DNA from: Victivallales bacterium
GTDB taxonomy: Bacteria; Verrucomicrobiota; Lentisphaeria; Victivallales; JAUVCU01
Direction of reading: 5' to 3'
DNA: 16,921 nt
NCBI GenBank assembly: GCA_029934175.1
Contig: JAOZMT010000010.1
Coordinates: 1 to 16,921 of the forward strand
Of this stretch, positions 1 through 7,724 are shown in pieces. A program made the translations under genes and the position numbers. The notes under the pieces were generated by a model. That model was not told the origin of the DNA and made no database searches. It saw only the letters and a list, made by a program, of their open reading frames with translations. How positions within the stretch are numbered: position 1 is the first letter of the stretch; the number at the start of each line of letters is the position of its first letter.

Positions 1-51
1 ATTGTATTAAATCGACAGCCCCTGAAAGCGGGACTCTGACAGCTTTAATTT

Positions 52-101
52 CTAGCCTAAAGTGTAAAGTAGTTTTATGCATAATATGAAACTAGCCTAA
101 A
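52..101. repeat. Direct repeat CTAGCCTAAA, two copies 40 bp apart
   Basis: The decamer CTAGCCTAAA occurs at 52-61 and again at 92-101, just upstream of the ribosome binding site of the decayed XRE-type gene. Spacing of about four helical turns and position would fit a double operator for that regulator, but no good promoter boxes are visible between the copies. The rest of 1-118 holds nothing I can name; the first 39 bases read as an open frame ending in TGA at 37-39, which could be the tail of an upstream gene or chance. Confidence 0.35.
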
Positions 102-148
102 AATTAAGGAGGATTATCTTGAGATTAGATTGATGGAGAAATAAGACT

Positions 149-321
149 CTAAACACACGAGTCACGGATTTTATTATGAGACCATTTTAGGATTGTTGGA
201 TTGCTGGATTATTGGATTTCTTTCCATTAATCCAAAATCCAATAATCCATAAGTTGCAAGTTTAAGGTCATCTAAAAATCCAGTGATTTCTATTTTCCTT
301 ACTTACGGCTCGTGTGCTTAG
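149..321. mobile_element. MITE-like element, 173 bp, with terminal inverted repeats and 5-bp target duplication
   Basis: The ends are inverted: 149-163 reads CTAAACACACGAGTC and the reverse complement of 307-321 reads CTAAGCACACGAGCC, 13 of 15 identical. The pentamer AGACT flanks it on both sides (144-148 and 322-326), as expected for a target-site duplication, and excising the element with one AGACT restores an XRE reading frame. Inside are four 8-bp GGATT-led repeats (190-221) and a perfect 15-bp hairpin. There is no room for a transposase, so it would be non-autonomous and mobilised from elsewhere. The family is not one I recognise. Confidence 0.7.
205..249. repeat. Perfect 15-bp hairpin inside the MITE-like element
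   Basis: The arm 205-219 (TGGATTATTGGATTT) is exactly the reverse complement of 235-249, with a 15-base loop. The left arm is the end of the four 8-bp GGATT-type tandem units at 190-221. No T-tract follows, so it is not a conventional terminator. It most likely belongs to the structure of the small mobile element. Confidence 0.7.
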
Positions 322-482
322 AGACTATTACGCCAAGAAAAAGGTTTAACTCAGGCAAAACTTGCACAAATCGCAAATATTAGCCGTGTTACAGTTGGGA
401 AAATTTGAACGAGGCGGTGTATCTTTGAATTAAAGAAAAAATAATACTTCATTGCTTAAAATATATAAAAAGCGTTAAAATT

Positions 483-572
483 GTTCGTTTGAAACGAACG
501 ATTTTGCATATAATTGTTCGTTTGAAACGAATGATTTTATTCAAAATTGTTCGTTTGAAACGAACAATTTTG
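483..572. repeat. Three 17-bp palindromes at 33-bp spacing (operator or iteron-like)
   Basis: GTTCGTTTGAAACGAAC occurs at 483-499 and 549-565, with one mismatch in the middle copy (516-532, final C to T). Start-to-start spacing is exactly 33 bp both times, close to three helical turns. The third copy extends to a perfect palindrome with 15-bp arms around one central G (542-572). They lie between the decayed XRE gene and the recQ promoter, so operators for an XRE-type regulator are the simplest reading. Iterons or small RNA hairpins are alternatives. Confidence 0.75.
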
Positions 573-582
573 TTTAAAGGAC

Positions 583-610
583 TTGCTATTGTAGGATATT
601 ATGCTATAAT
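583..610 (+). promoter_or_regulatory. Sigma70-type promoter with extended -10 for recQ
   Basis: A -35-like TTGCTA (583-588) is separated by 16 bp from a perfect TATAAT (605-610), preceded by TG at 602-603 to give an extended -10 (TGCTATAAT). Transcription would start near 617, leaving a leader of about 100 bases before recQ. The three palindromes end only 11 bp upstream of the -35, a natural place for a regulator to act. Confidence 0.7.
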
Positions 611-713
611 TAAAACTAAATTAATAGCCTTTGGACAAAATTAGGAATATACGAAATAAAATTTGATTATTCTGTGAAAAAGCAAAAAATGAATAAAAAT
701 AGAGGAGTTTAAG

Positions 714-2882
714 TTGAAAAAGACATTTGAGATTTTAAATAAAGTATTTGGATTTAATTCATATCGACCTTATCAAGAAGAAGTAGTAGATGCAATTGTA
801 GCAGGACGAGATGTCTTTACGATTATGCCAACTGGTGGCGGGAAATCTTTGTGCTATCAATTACCTTCTTTGATGGGGAATGGCGTTACAATTGTTGTTA
901 GTCCATTAATCGCTTTGATGAAAGACCAAGTTGATGCGGCTTGTGAGAATGGCATTAGAGCAAGATTGTTGAATAGTTCATTGTCGATGTCTGAACAGAA
1001 TTTTGTTATACAAGAATTGCACACATCGCAAGTTGATTTATTGTATTTAGCCCCTGAACGGCTGGCTAGTGGGTTTATCGAGGTATTGAAAAATATAAAT
1101 ATTGCTAGCTTTGCAATTGATGAAGCACATTGTATTTCTGACTGGGGGCATGATTTTAGACCTGATTATCTAGTTCTCTCACAACTTAAATTTGTTTTTC
1201 CAGATATTTCAGTTTCCGCTTTTACTGCAACGGCAACTGCTCAAGTTAAAGAGGATATTGTTCAGAAATTACATCTAAATAATCCTTTAATTGTTCAACA
1301 ATCTTTTGACCGACCTAATCTGTTTTATCAAATTGAAAAAAAGGTTGATGCTGAAACAATGATGCTTGATTTTATACAAAAACAAAATAATGAAGCAGGA
1401 ATTATATATCGTGCTTCAAGAAAAAAAGTAGAACAAACAACGACATTTTTGCAGGCAAATGGAATCAATGCTATTGCATATCACGCAGGGATGCCACCTT
1501 ATGATCGCAAAAGGAATCAAGAGGCTTTTAATAAAGATAAAGCAGATGTTATTGTCGCAACAATCGCATTTGGAATGGGGATTGATAAATCAAATATTAG
1601 ATATATTATTCATGGAGAATTTCCGAAAAATATCGAAAGTTATTATCAAGAAACGGGTAGAGCAGGGCGTGATGGAGAACCTGGGCATTGTTTATTGCTT
1701 TATTCTGCTAAAGATGAAATAATTCAGAGACATTTTATTGAAGAGATAGAAAACTTAGAAGAACAACAAAAACGCACAATTCAATTAAATTCAATTATTC
1801 AATTTGTAACTTCTAATGAGTGTAGAAGAAAGTTTATTTTAAATTATTTTGGAGAAAATTATCAAAAAGAAAATTGCAAAACTTGTGATATTTGTGCAGG
1901 AGAAACAGAAAAAATAGATATAACACGAGATTCACAAATATTTATGTCAGCGATGATTCGCACAGAAGAGCGATTTGGTTCTATTCATATTATAAATATT
2001 ATTAGAGGAAAAAATACTCAAAAAGTGGAGGAGTTTAATCATAATCAAATAAAAACTTTTGGTGCTGGATCTCATTTGTCTTTAGATGAAGCAAAATTCA
2101 TATCAGAACAATTACTTGCGAGTTGTGCAATAAAGAAAAATAAATATGGTGGATTAATTTTAACAGATAAAGGTAAAAATATTTTATATGGACGAGAAAA
2201 ATTTGAAAGAATCAAGAAAATAGAAACCAAAGGTGTTCGTAAGGCTATTAGTAATAAAACTTATGAAACTCCTTATGATGAGAATCTTTTTGAAAAATTG
2301 CGAACTATGCGAAAAGAAATTGCAGAAAATAATTCAGTGCCTCCGTTTGTAGTATTTTCAGATGCGGTATTACGCGAAATGTGCAGACTTTTTCCTGTTA
2401 CTGAAAACGATATGTTGAATGTAAATGGCGTAGGTGCAAAGAAAAATGAACAATATGGAGAAGTCTTTATTCATATTATTTCAAATCATTTATTGCAATT
2501 CCCAAATAGTAAAGAAGAATTTAGTCCACAAAATAATAGAGCTACAATAGTAATTGAAAAACCAAAAAAAGTATTATCTCCAACTGCTTGTCATTTTGCG
2601 ATGAGTGCAGAATTATCGTTAGAAGATTTAACTCTTGCACAAATCGCAAAAAAAATGTGTGTTAAAGAAGATACAATTGTAACTCATATTATGAAAGCTG
2701 TTGATGCAAATTTAAATGTTGAATATCATAAATTTATTAATTGTGATAGAGAAAATGAAGTAAAATTGTTTTTTGAACAAAATGGAACAGAAACGCTTAG
2801 TCCTGTATTTCAATATTTTAATGGAGAAATTCCTTATACGCAAATAAAATTAATTAAACTTAAGTTTTTGGCTAATCAATAA
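714..2882 (+). CDS. recQ: ATP-dependent DNA helicase RecQ
   Basis: A 3'-5' DNA helicase of superfamily 2 that unwinds forks and recombination intermediates. Visible in order: helicase core with Walker A TGGGKS (residues 40-45), DEAH (136-139) and motif VI QETGRAGRDG (312-321); a zinc cluster of Cys370, Cys388, Cys391 and Cys394; an RQC-like winged helix at about 405-510; an HRDC domain at about 515-590; and a C-terminal helix-turn-helix extension (about 625-722, containing LTLAQIAKKMCVKEDTIVTH) as in longer RecQ proteins. At 722 residues it is somewhat longer than the roughly 600-residue E. coli type. Start is TTG at 714, chosen because GAGGAG (702-707) sits six bases upstream. All core motifs are intact, so it should be active. 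The next gene begins one base after its stop. Confidence 0.95.
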   Translation: MKKTFEILNKVFGFNSYRPYQEEVVDAIVAGRDVFTIMPTGGGKSLCYQLPSLMGNGVTIVVSPLIALMKDQVDAACENGIRARLLNSSLSMSEQNFVIQELHTSQVDLLYLAPERLASGFIEVLKNINIASFAIDEAHCISDWGHDFRPDYLVLSQLKFVFPDISVSAFTATATAQVKEDIVQKLHLNNPLIVQQSFDRPNLFYQIEKKVDAETMMLDFIQKQNNEAGIIYRASRKKVEQTTTFLQANGINAIAYHAGMPPYDRKRNQEAFNKDKADVIVATIAFGMGIDKSNIRYIIHGEFPKNIESYYQETGRAGRDGEPGHCLLLYSAKDEIIQRHFIEEIENLEEQQKRTIQLNSIIQFVTSNECRRKFILNYFGENYQKENCKTCDICAGETEKIDITRDSQIFMSAMIRTEERFGSIHIINIIRGKNTQKVEEFNHNQIKTFGAGSHLSLDEAKFISEQLLASCAIKKNKYGGLILTDKGKNILYGREKFERIKKIETKGVRKAISNKTYETPYDENLFEKLRTMRKEIAENNSVPPFVVFSDAVLREMCRLFPVTENDMLNVNGVGAKKNEQYGEVFIHIISNHLLQFPNSKEEFSPQNNRATIVIEKPKKVLSPTACHFAMSAELSLEDLTLAQIAKKMCVKEDTIVTHIMKAVDANLNVEYHKFINCDRENEVKLFFEQNGTETLSPVFQYFNGEIPYTQIKLIKLKFLANQ

Positions 2883-2883
2883 A

Positions 2884-3630
2884 ATGAACAATTATAAAAA
2901 TATATTAAGTGTTATACTTCCTGTTTATAATGAAGAGGAGTCAATTAAAGAAATTATCGAAGCTGTTTTAGCACGACCTGAAACAGGTGAAATAATAATC
3001 ATAAATGATGCTTCCACTGATTCAACTAAAGAAGTTTTAGAGAAATTTAACGATAATGCATTAATAAAAATATTCCATCATGAAAAAAATCAAGGGAAGG
3101 GGGCGGCCTTAAGAACTGGTTTTGCACAAGCCGCATTGTCTTATGTTATTATACAAGATGCTGATAATGAATATACTCCTAATGATTATCCTATTTTATT
3201 AAAGCCTTTTTTTGAAAATAAAGCTGATGTTGTATATGGCTCTAGGTTTATGGGAACGCCTGGTTTTGTGAGAAATTTTAGACATGAAATGGGAAATAAA
3301 TTTCTAACATTTTTGTCAAATGTTTTCACAGATATTCATTTAAGCGATATGGAAACTTGTTATAAAGTATTTCGTAGAGAAATTCTTCAAAATATAAAAT
3401 TTGAAAGTGATCGATTTGCAATAGAACCAGAATTCGCAGCAAAATTATCTAATATTGATGGATTAAAAATATATCAAGTTCCTATTAGTTATCAACCAAG
3501 ACGCTTTGAAGAGGGAAAAAAAATAGGTTGGAAAGATGGTGTATCAGCTATTTATCATATTATTAAATTAAATGTTTTTAGCGATAGGTCAAAATGGTAT
3601 AAAAAAGATTGGGGAAATATAATAAAATAA
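2884..3630 (+). CDS. Family 2 glycosyltransferase, polyprenyl-phosphate mannose/glucose synthase-like
   Basis: A GT-A fold glycosyltransferase, 248 residues, without membrane segments. LPVYNEEES (12-20) is the nucleotide-sugar binding start, NDASTDST (41-48) the second conserved block, and DAD (92-94) in VIIQDADNEYTP the metal-binding motif. GSRFM (119-123) and the later ETCYK region match dolichol/undecaprenyl-phosphate sugar synthases, which move a sugar from a nucleotide carrier to a polyprenyl phosphate at the inner face of the membrane. The exact sugar cannot be read. It starts one base after the recQ stop and is probably cotranscribed with it. The flippase-like membrane protein at 5317 could act in the same envelope pathway, but hipBA separates them. 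Confidence 0.85.
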   Translation: MNNYKNILSVILPVYNEEESIKEIIEAVLARPETGEIIIINDASTDSTKEVLEKFNDNALIKIFHHEKNQGKGAALRTGFAQAALSYVIIQDADNEYTPNDYPILLKPFFENKADVVYGSRFMGTPGFVRNFRHEMGNKFLTFLSNVFTDIHLSDMETCYKVFRREILQNIKFESDRFAIEPEFAAKLSNIDGLKIYQVPISYQPRRFEEGKKIGWKDGVSAIYHIIKLNVFSDRSKWYKKDWGNIIK

Positions 3631-3642
3631 AACTTGTATAAG

Positions 3643-3693
3643 ATATAAAAGGTGTTATATTGTCTTTTATGGATAATTAATAACGATAAAGGG
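3643..3693 (+). promoter_or_regulatory. hipBA upstream region with inverted repeat and Shine-Dalgarno
   Basis: The 69-base gap before hipB contains ATATAA (3643-3648) and its inverse TTATAT (3655-3660), six bases apart, a plausible autoregulatory site for HipB. AAAGGG (3688-3693) is a usable ribosome binding site six bases before the hipB ATG. I could not pick a convincing -35/-10 pair. The region is very AT-rich, so the short inverted repeat could be chance. Confidence 0.3.
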
Positions 3694-3699
3694 TGATAT

Positions 3700-4008
3700 A
3701 TGGACTTTAAACTAAATATAAATACTCCGCAAGAAGTAGAAAGTCAGATAGCGGTCAAATTAAAAAAATTAAGGTTAAAAAATAATTTTACAAGAGAGAC
3801 ATTATCAAAAAACAGTGGAGTTTCTTTTTCATCAGTAAAAAGATTTGAGACAACGGGGAAAATATCATTTACTAATTTGCTAAAAATAGCAAGTGCTTTA
3901 GGTTCTTTAAATGATTTTTCATCTATATTTGAGGATAACAATGTTGTAAGTATTGCAGATTTAGAAAAATCACAATTAGTAAAAAATCGAAAGCGAGGAA
4001 GAGTTTGA
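3700..4008 (+). CDS. hipB: HipB-like XRE antitoxin
   Basis: A 102-residue helix-turn-helix protein. The HTH occupies about residues 18-72 (KLKKLRLKNNFTRETLSK, then SGVSFSSVKRFETTGKISF and NLLKIASALGSL). This is the order seen in HipB and other Cro/C1-type antitoxins, which bind operators in their own promoter and neutralise the partner kinase. The C-terminal tail ends in a basic KNRKRGRV. Its stop codon TGA overlaps the TTG start of hipA in the tetramer TTGA, so the two are translationally coupled in the antitoxin-first order typical of type II systems. Confidence 0.85.
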   Translation: MDFKLNINTPQEVESQIAVKLKKLRLKNNFTRETLSKNSGVSFSSVKRFETTGKISFTNLLKIASALGSLNDFSSIFEDNNVVSIADLEKSQLVKNRKRGRV

Positions 4009-5234
4009 AAAAATTAAATGTTTTATTTAGGCATTCTCCTCATGACATAGAAAAATTGGGAACGCTTTTAGAAAATGAGAATAAATTTTATTTTGAATAT
4101 GATTTAGAATTTATAAAAAAAGGAATTAATATATCTCCTTTTAAATTGGATTTAACAAATCATTTACAAATGCATAAGGATACTTATCCTAAAATATTTG
4201 GAGCCTTTGATGATTCTCTTCCCGATGGTTGGGGGCTACTCTTGATGGATAGATTTTTCCGTAAGTCTGAAAAATCTTTAAAAAATATATCTTATATGGA
4301 TAGGCTTTCATATATTTCAAATAGAGCAATTGGAGCTTTATGTTATGAACCTGCGGAATGTGCAGATAATACTCAATATAATATAGATTTATATGAGACA
4401 TCAAGCCAGTCTCTAGAGATTTTAAAAGGAGAAGCCAAAGAAATTTTACCTTATATGTTTAAAATAGGTGGTTCACCAGGAGGAGCTAGACCTAAAATTT
4501 TAGTTGGATATAATGGGAATGATTTAATTTCTGATATTGTAGATTTACCAAAGGGCTATGAACATTGGTTACTTAAATTTCGTTCTTTAAATGATTGTCA
4601 AGATAGTGCAAAAATCGAATATATATATTACAAAATGGCACAAAAAGCAAATTTAAATATATCCGAGTCAAAGCTTTTTTTTGATAATAATGATAATACT
4701 TATTTTGGAACAAAAAGATTTGATAGATTAGAAGATAATAAAAGAATTCATACACATACATTATCTAATTTATTACATTCAAATTTTAGATATCCAGCTT
4801 TAGACTATGAAGTTCTTATAAAAGTTTGTTTTGCATTAACTAAAAATATAAATGATGTCCTTGAGTGTTTTAAGGTTATGGTTTTTAATATATTAAGTTA
4901 TAATAGAGACGATCATGGTAAAAATTTTTCATTTATTATGGATAAAGCAGGTATATGGAAATTTGCACCTGCTTACGATTTAACTTTTTCTTATGGGATT
5001 AATGGAGAACATTCTACATCGATAAATGGAGAAGGCAAAAATCCTTGTTTAACGGATATAAAAAAGATTGCACAACTCGCAGGAATATCACCTGTTGAGC
5101 AAAATAATATAATAGAAAATATTAAAGAAGCAATATCATCTTGGAACAAGCTTGCAAAAGAGCTTGGGATTTCTAAAAGTATTATTGCAGAAATTCAAAA
5201 AAAACATAACATTCAGATAAAACATCTGAACTAA
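4005..5234 (+). CDS. hipA: HipA-like serine/threonine kinase toxin
   Basis: A 409-residue HipA-family kinase; E. coli HipA phosphorylates glutamyl-tRNA synthetase and induces persistence, but the target here is unknown. The N-terminal HipA domain includes FGAFDDSLPDGWG (65-77). The glycine-rich loop GGSPGGARPK (155-164) corresponds to the region holding the autophosphorylated serine. The catalytic loop YNRDDHGKN (299-307) and the metal-binding AYDLT (323-327) are intact, so the kinase should be active. Start is TTG at 4005, overlapping the hipB stop. Codon use is as AT-rich as its neighbours. Toxin pairs of this kind often sit in defence islands, consistent with the CRISPR operon downstream. 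Confidence 0.88.
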   Translation: MKKLNVLFRHSPHDIEKLGTLLENENKFYFEYDLEFIKKGINISPFKLDLTNHLQMHKDTYPKIFGAFDDSLPDGWGLLLMDRFFRKSEKSLKNISYMDRLSYISNRAIGALCYEPAECADNTQYNIDLYETSSQSLEILKGEAKEILPYMFKIGGSPGGARPKILVGYNGNDLISDIVDLPKGYEHWLLKFRSLNDCQDSAKIEYIYYKMAQKANLNISESKLFFDNNDNTYFGTKRFDRLEDNKRIHTHTLSNLLHSNFRYPALDYEVLIKVCFALTKNINDVLECFKVMVFNILSYNRDDHGKNFSFIMDKAGIWKFAPAYDLTFSYGINGEHSTSINGEGKNPCLTDIKKIAQLAGISPVEQNNIIENIKEAISSWNKLAKELGISKSIIAEIQKKHNIQIKHLN

Positions 5235-5249
5235 AAAGAGGATTTTAAA

Positions 5250-5330
5250 ATGGGATTTCCTATTAATATAGAAAAACTGATTGCCTTTTTTATATTAAAA
5301 ATGAAGATATTAGTAAATGAAAAATCATAA
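5250..5330 (+). pseudogene. 26-codon ORF, possible N-terminal stub of an AlbA_2-type protein
   Basis: An ATG with an upstream AAAAGAGG opens a 26-residue frame. Its first eleven residues, MGFPINIEKLI, resemble the start of AlbA_2/Schlafen-type ATP-binding proteins, which often begin MALPINIE. Nothing of the rest of such a protein follows; in another frame KNEDISK appears just before the next gene. The frame overlaps the next start by 14 bases, so it could instead be a translated leader giving coupling to the membrane protein gene, which has no clear ribosome binding site of its own. The resemblance rests on memory of the family, not on a search. Confidence 0.3.
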
Positions 5331-6294
5331 ATCTATATTATTTTTTATTCTGCGTTTAGTGATAGCTTTAGGTATTCTTTATTATTTAGCTCAGTATTCA
5401 GAAAATGTATTTAAAAACTTTTTAGAGATAAATATATACTATTTATTGACAAGTGTTTTATTGTATGGAATTACACTAATTACAACAAGCTATAGATGGA
5501 TGTTGCTTCTCAAAACCCAAGATATTAATTTGTCATTTTTTGATTCTTTTTCGCTGACTATGCAAGGATATTTTTTTTCGTTAGTAATTCCTGGCGGAAG
5601 TATTGGAGGGGATATAGTCAGAACAACCTTTTTAATAAAAAAAATACCATCTGATAAAAAAGTTCAAGGGATATCTAGTATTTTAATAGATAGAATTGTT
5701 GGGATGATTGCTCTATTTTCTTTAAGTATTATTTCAATAATATTATCACTAAGCCTTATTTTGAATTCAACTAAAAATATTAAAATATTAGTTTGTTTTA
5801 TAGCAATCATAAGTTTAATAGGATTAATTTGCGGATTGTCTGCTTTTTTTATAGATTATTTTAGAAAAATAAATTTTATTAATTATATCATTTTAAAACT
5901 AACGAAAAAAGAAGACTCATTTATATCAAAAATACTTGATAGTGTAAATATATACAAAAACAACTTTAAATCTATAATTTTCACTATAATTTTATCGTTT
6001 ATATTTTGTCATTTAAATACAGGATTGATATTATATTTATTGACACAAGGAGTTGGATTAAATATATCTTTTCCACAAGCCTTGTTAGCGATAATAATGG
6101 GTAATATTATTGCATTAATTCCTATTACTCCAACAGGAATAGGAACAAGGGATTGGACTATTACTGCAATTCTTGCTATTGGTTTATCTTTAAAGGCAGT
6201 TACTATAATTCCTATGATTTTTACAGCTATTATGCTTGCATTTTTTTTATCTGGTAGTATATTCTTTCTAACACAAAAAACGAATAAGTTTTAA
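5317..6294 (+). CDS. Flippase-like membrane protein, UPF0104 / LPG synthase TM-domain family
   Basis: A 325-residue integral membrane protein with about seven or eight hydrophobic helices (roughly 7-25, 41-58, 84-95, 122-150, 156-180, 216-245, 253-272, 280-318). Family signatures are PGGSIGGDIVR (92-102), ILIDRIVG (122-129) and PITPTGIGTRD (269-279). These match the TIGR00374/UPF0104 group, related to the membrane half of lysylphosphatidylglycerol synthase. It lacks the aminoacyl-transfer domain of MprF, so it is unlikely to make lysyl-PG. A role in moving or modifying lipid-linked intermediates is a family-level guess, made a little more attractive by the polyprenyl-phosphate glycosyltransferase at 2884. 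It is followed by a terminator and so ends its transcription unit. Confidence 0.8.
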   Translation: MKNHKSILFFILRLVIALGILYYLAQYSENVFKNFLEINIYYLLTSVLLYGITLITTSYRWMLLLKTQDINLSFFDSFSLTMQGYFFSLVIPGGSIGGDIVRTTFLIKKIPSDKKVQGISSILIDRIVGMIALFSLSIISIILSLSLILNSTKNIKILVCFIAIISLIGLICGLSAFFIDYFRKINFINYIILKLTKKEDSFISKILDSVNIYKNNFKSIIFTIILSFIFCHLNTGLILYLLTQGVGLNISFPQALLAIIMGNIIALIPITPTGIGTRDWTITAILAIGLSLKAVTIIPMIFTAIMLAFFLSGSIFFLTQKTNKF

Positions 6295-6319
6295 ATTATT
6301 TTATATACTATTATATTAC

Positions 6320-6368
6320 AGTCAAACTACTCAAAATTTGTATTTTTGAGTGGTTTGGCTTTTTTTTT
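6320..6368 (+). terminator. Rho-independent terminator
   Basis: The arm 6320-6336 (AGTCAAACTACTCAAAA) pairs along all 17 positions with 6344-6360 (TTTTGAGTGGTTTGGCT), allowing two G-T wobbles. The loop is seven bases, and the stem runs straight into a tract of nine T (6360-6368). It separates the recQ-to-membrane-protein region from the CRISPR operon. The 31 bases left before the first cas gene hold an AT-rich stretch with no confident promoter. Confidence 0.9.
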
Positions 6369-6399
6369 ATATATTTTATATTTACACAAGGAGAATTAA

Positions 6400-7641
6400 A
6401 TGAAATCTATGTTAATTAGCGTTGGTGGGGCTCCTGCTCCAATTATTAATTCAATTGAAAATCATAAACCTGATAAAATTATTTTTTTTGTTTCAAAGGG
6501 CTCTAGAGAACAAGTTTCTAAAGAAATTATGCCTATTGTTTTTGAAAAAAATAAAAGTCTTATTGATCATGAATTTATAGTTACAGAAAATGAACAAGAT
6601 ATCGGAGAATCAACAAGGATTCTTTTAAATGAAGTTCCCAAAGCTATGCAAAAATTGGGAATAGAACAACCTTGGGCTGATATTGTTGACTATACAGGTG
6701 GAACGAAGACAATGTCGGCTGCTATGGTTTGGGCATCTTCTAAATTCCCTTGTTCTTTTAATTATGTTGGTGGAACTAACAGAAGTAAAGGTGGCTTAGG
6801 GATTGTTACTGATGGATATGAGACAAATGTCACTTTGCAAAATCCATGGAATAAATTAGCTTATTTTGAGATTAATGATGCTATTAAGCTGTTTAATAGA
6901 TGTCAATATGCGAACTCTGCTGAATTATTTGCACAAATCGCAAATAAAGTTTCAGATGATAGAGCTAAAAGAATTTTTACAGTTTTATATAATATTACTG
7001 AGGCATATTCTCAATGGGACATCTTTAACCATAAGGATGCTATTAGAATTTTAGGGCAAAATATTAAACCTCTTCTTGATATATCTGAATCTGAAAGATT
7101 TTATTTGCCTAATTTGAAAATTTTTTCTGAAAAGGTTCAAGAAAATTTTGACTTTTTAAAAGATATTAAACATCAAAAATTATCTTGGTTTATGATTTAT
7201 GACTTAATAGCTAATGCTTTAAGACGAGCGAATGTTGAAAAAAAATATGAAGATGCCACGGCTAGAGTTTATTCAGCTATTGAAAAAATTGCTAAACATC
7301 AACTTATCCTCAAATATGGTATTGATAATTCAAAATGTGATAAGTTTCAACTTCCAGAAAAACTGCAGCAGGATTATTTTGCGAAGTATGCAAATAAAGA
7401 TAATATATTACAGTTTGGCGTTGTGGCTTCTTTTAATGTTTTACAAACTTTAGGAGATATTTATGGCAAAAGATTTGCGAATTGTGCAAATATCAATGAA
7501 CATCTTTCTGAAAGAAATTATTCTATTTTAGGTCATGGTATGCAAGCTATTAAAGAAAATAATTTTATTGATTTATTAGATGACGCAATGGTTATAGTAA
7601 ATGTTAAAGAAGATGAGTTACCTTTATTCCCTAAACTTTAA
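6400..7641 (+). CDS. CARF-HEPN ribonuclease, TIGR02710 / Csm6-Csx1-like CRISPR ancillary effector
   Basis: A 413-residue protein expected to sense cyclic oligoadenylate and cut RNA non-specifically in the cytoplasm. The N-terminal CARF fold shows ISVGGAPAPIINSI (residues 6-19) and the ligand-site loop DYTGGTKTM (97-105). A helical linker with the family block NALRRANVEKKYEDATARVY (272-291) follows. The C-terminal HEPN motif is R372-N-Y-S-I-L-G-H379, an R-X6-H of the R-X4-6-H class, so the nuclease should be active. AAGGAGA lies at 6388-6394 before the ATG. It is the first gene of the operon, upstream of cas2 and cas10. The TIGR02710 assignment is by eye; Csx1/Csm6 is the broader safe name. 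Confidence 0.85.
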   Translation: MKSMLISVGGAPAPIINSIENHKPDKIIFFVSKGSREQVSKEIMPIVFEKNKSLIDHEFIVTENEQDIGESTRILLNEVPKAMQKLGIEQPWADIVDYTGGTKTMSAAMVWASSKFPCSFNYVGGTNRSKGGLGIVTDGYETNVTLQNPWNKLAYFEINDAIKLFNRCQYANSAELFAQIANKVSDDRAKRIFTVLYNITEAYSQWDIFNHKDAIRILGQNIKPLLDISESERFYLPNLKIFSEKVQENFDFLKDIKHQKLSWFMIYDLIANALRRANVEKKYEDATARVYSAIEKIAKHQLILKYGIDNSKCDKFQLPEKLQQDYFAKYANKDNILQFGVVASFNVLQTLGDIYGKRFANCANINEHLSERNYSILGHGMQAIKENNFIDLLDDAMVIVNVKEDELPLFPKL

Positions 7642-7724
7642 AGATGATTGTTGACAAATATGACCTTTATAAAATAGGGATTACTATTAATGAATATAAC
7701 CCTGCAAAGGAGTCTTTTAAAAAT

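Larger units (their letters stand above)
119..478 (+). pseudogene. Decayed XRE-family HTH regulator, split by a MITE-like element
   Basis: Remains of a small Cro/C1-type DNA-binding regulator. An AAGGAGG site at 106-112 is followed six bases later by TTG (119) and codons for MRLD, then a frameshift. The frame at 129-148 resumes across the inserted element at 322: removing 149-326 joins it as GEIRLLRQEKGLTQ, followed by AKLAQIANISRVTVGK, a typical XRE helix-turn-helix. One extra A in the run at 400-403 breaks the frame; skipping it gives FERGGVSLN and a stop at 431-433. A further in-frame scrap, SLLKIYK, at about 452-472 matches the usual continuation of such proteins. The gene therefore has at least two frameshifts plus an insertion and cannot be functional. 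Its original targets are unknown; the palindromes at 483-572 are candidates. Confidence 0.75.

Noticed and set aside
1..60. A tRNA or other stable RNA at the left edge
   Set aside because: CCC and GGG blocks near 18-32 can pair weakly, but no cloverleaf, TPsiC arm or CCA-type end could be drawn.
6355..6382. TTGGCT/TATATT as the cas operon promoter
   Set aside because: The boxes overlap the terminator, and the start point would fall within the Shine-Dalgarno of the first gene, leaving no leader.
7651..7676. TTGACA at 7651 as a promoter for cas2-cas10
   Set aside because: The -35 is perfect but the A/T boxes that follow are only 11-14 bp away; no -10 at 16-18 bp.
7644..7724. Cas2 starting at ATG 7644
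   Set aside because: It would add 27 residues absent from Cas2 proteins and lacks a Shine-Dalgarno; ATG 7725 gives the normal length and start.
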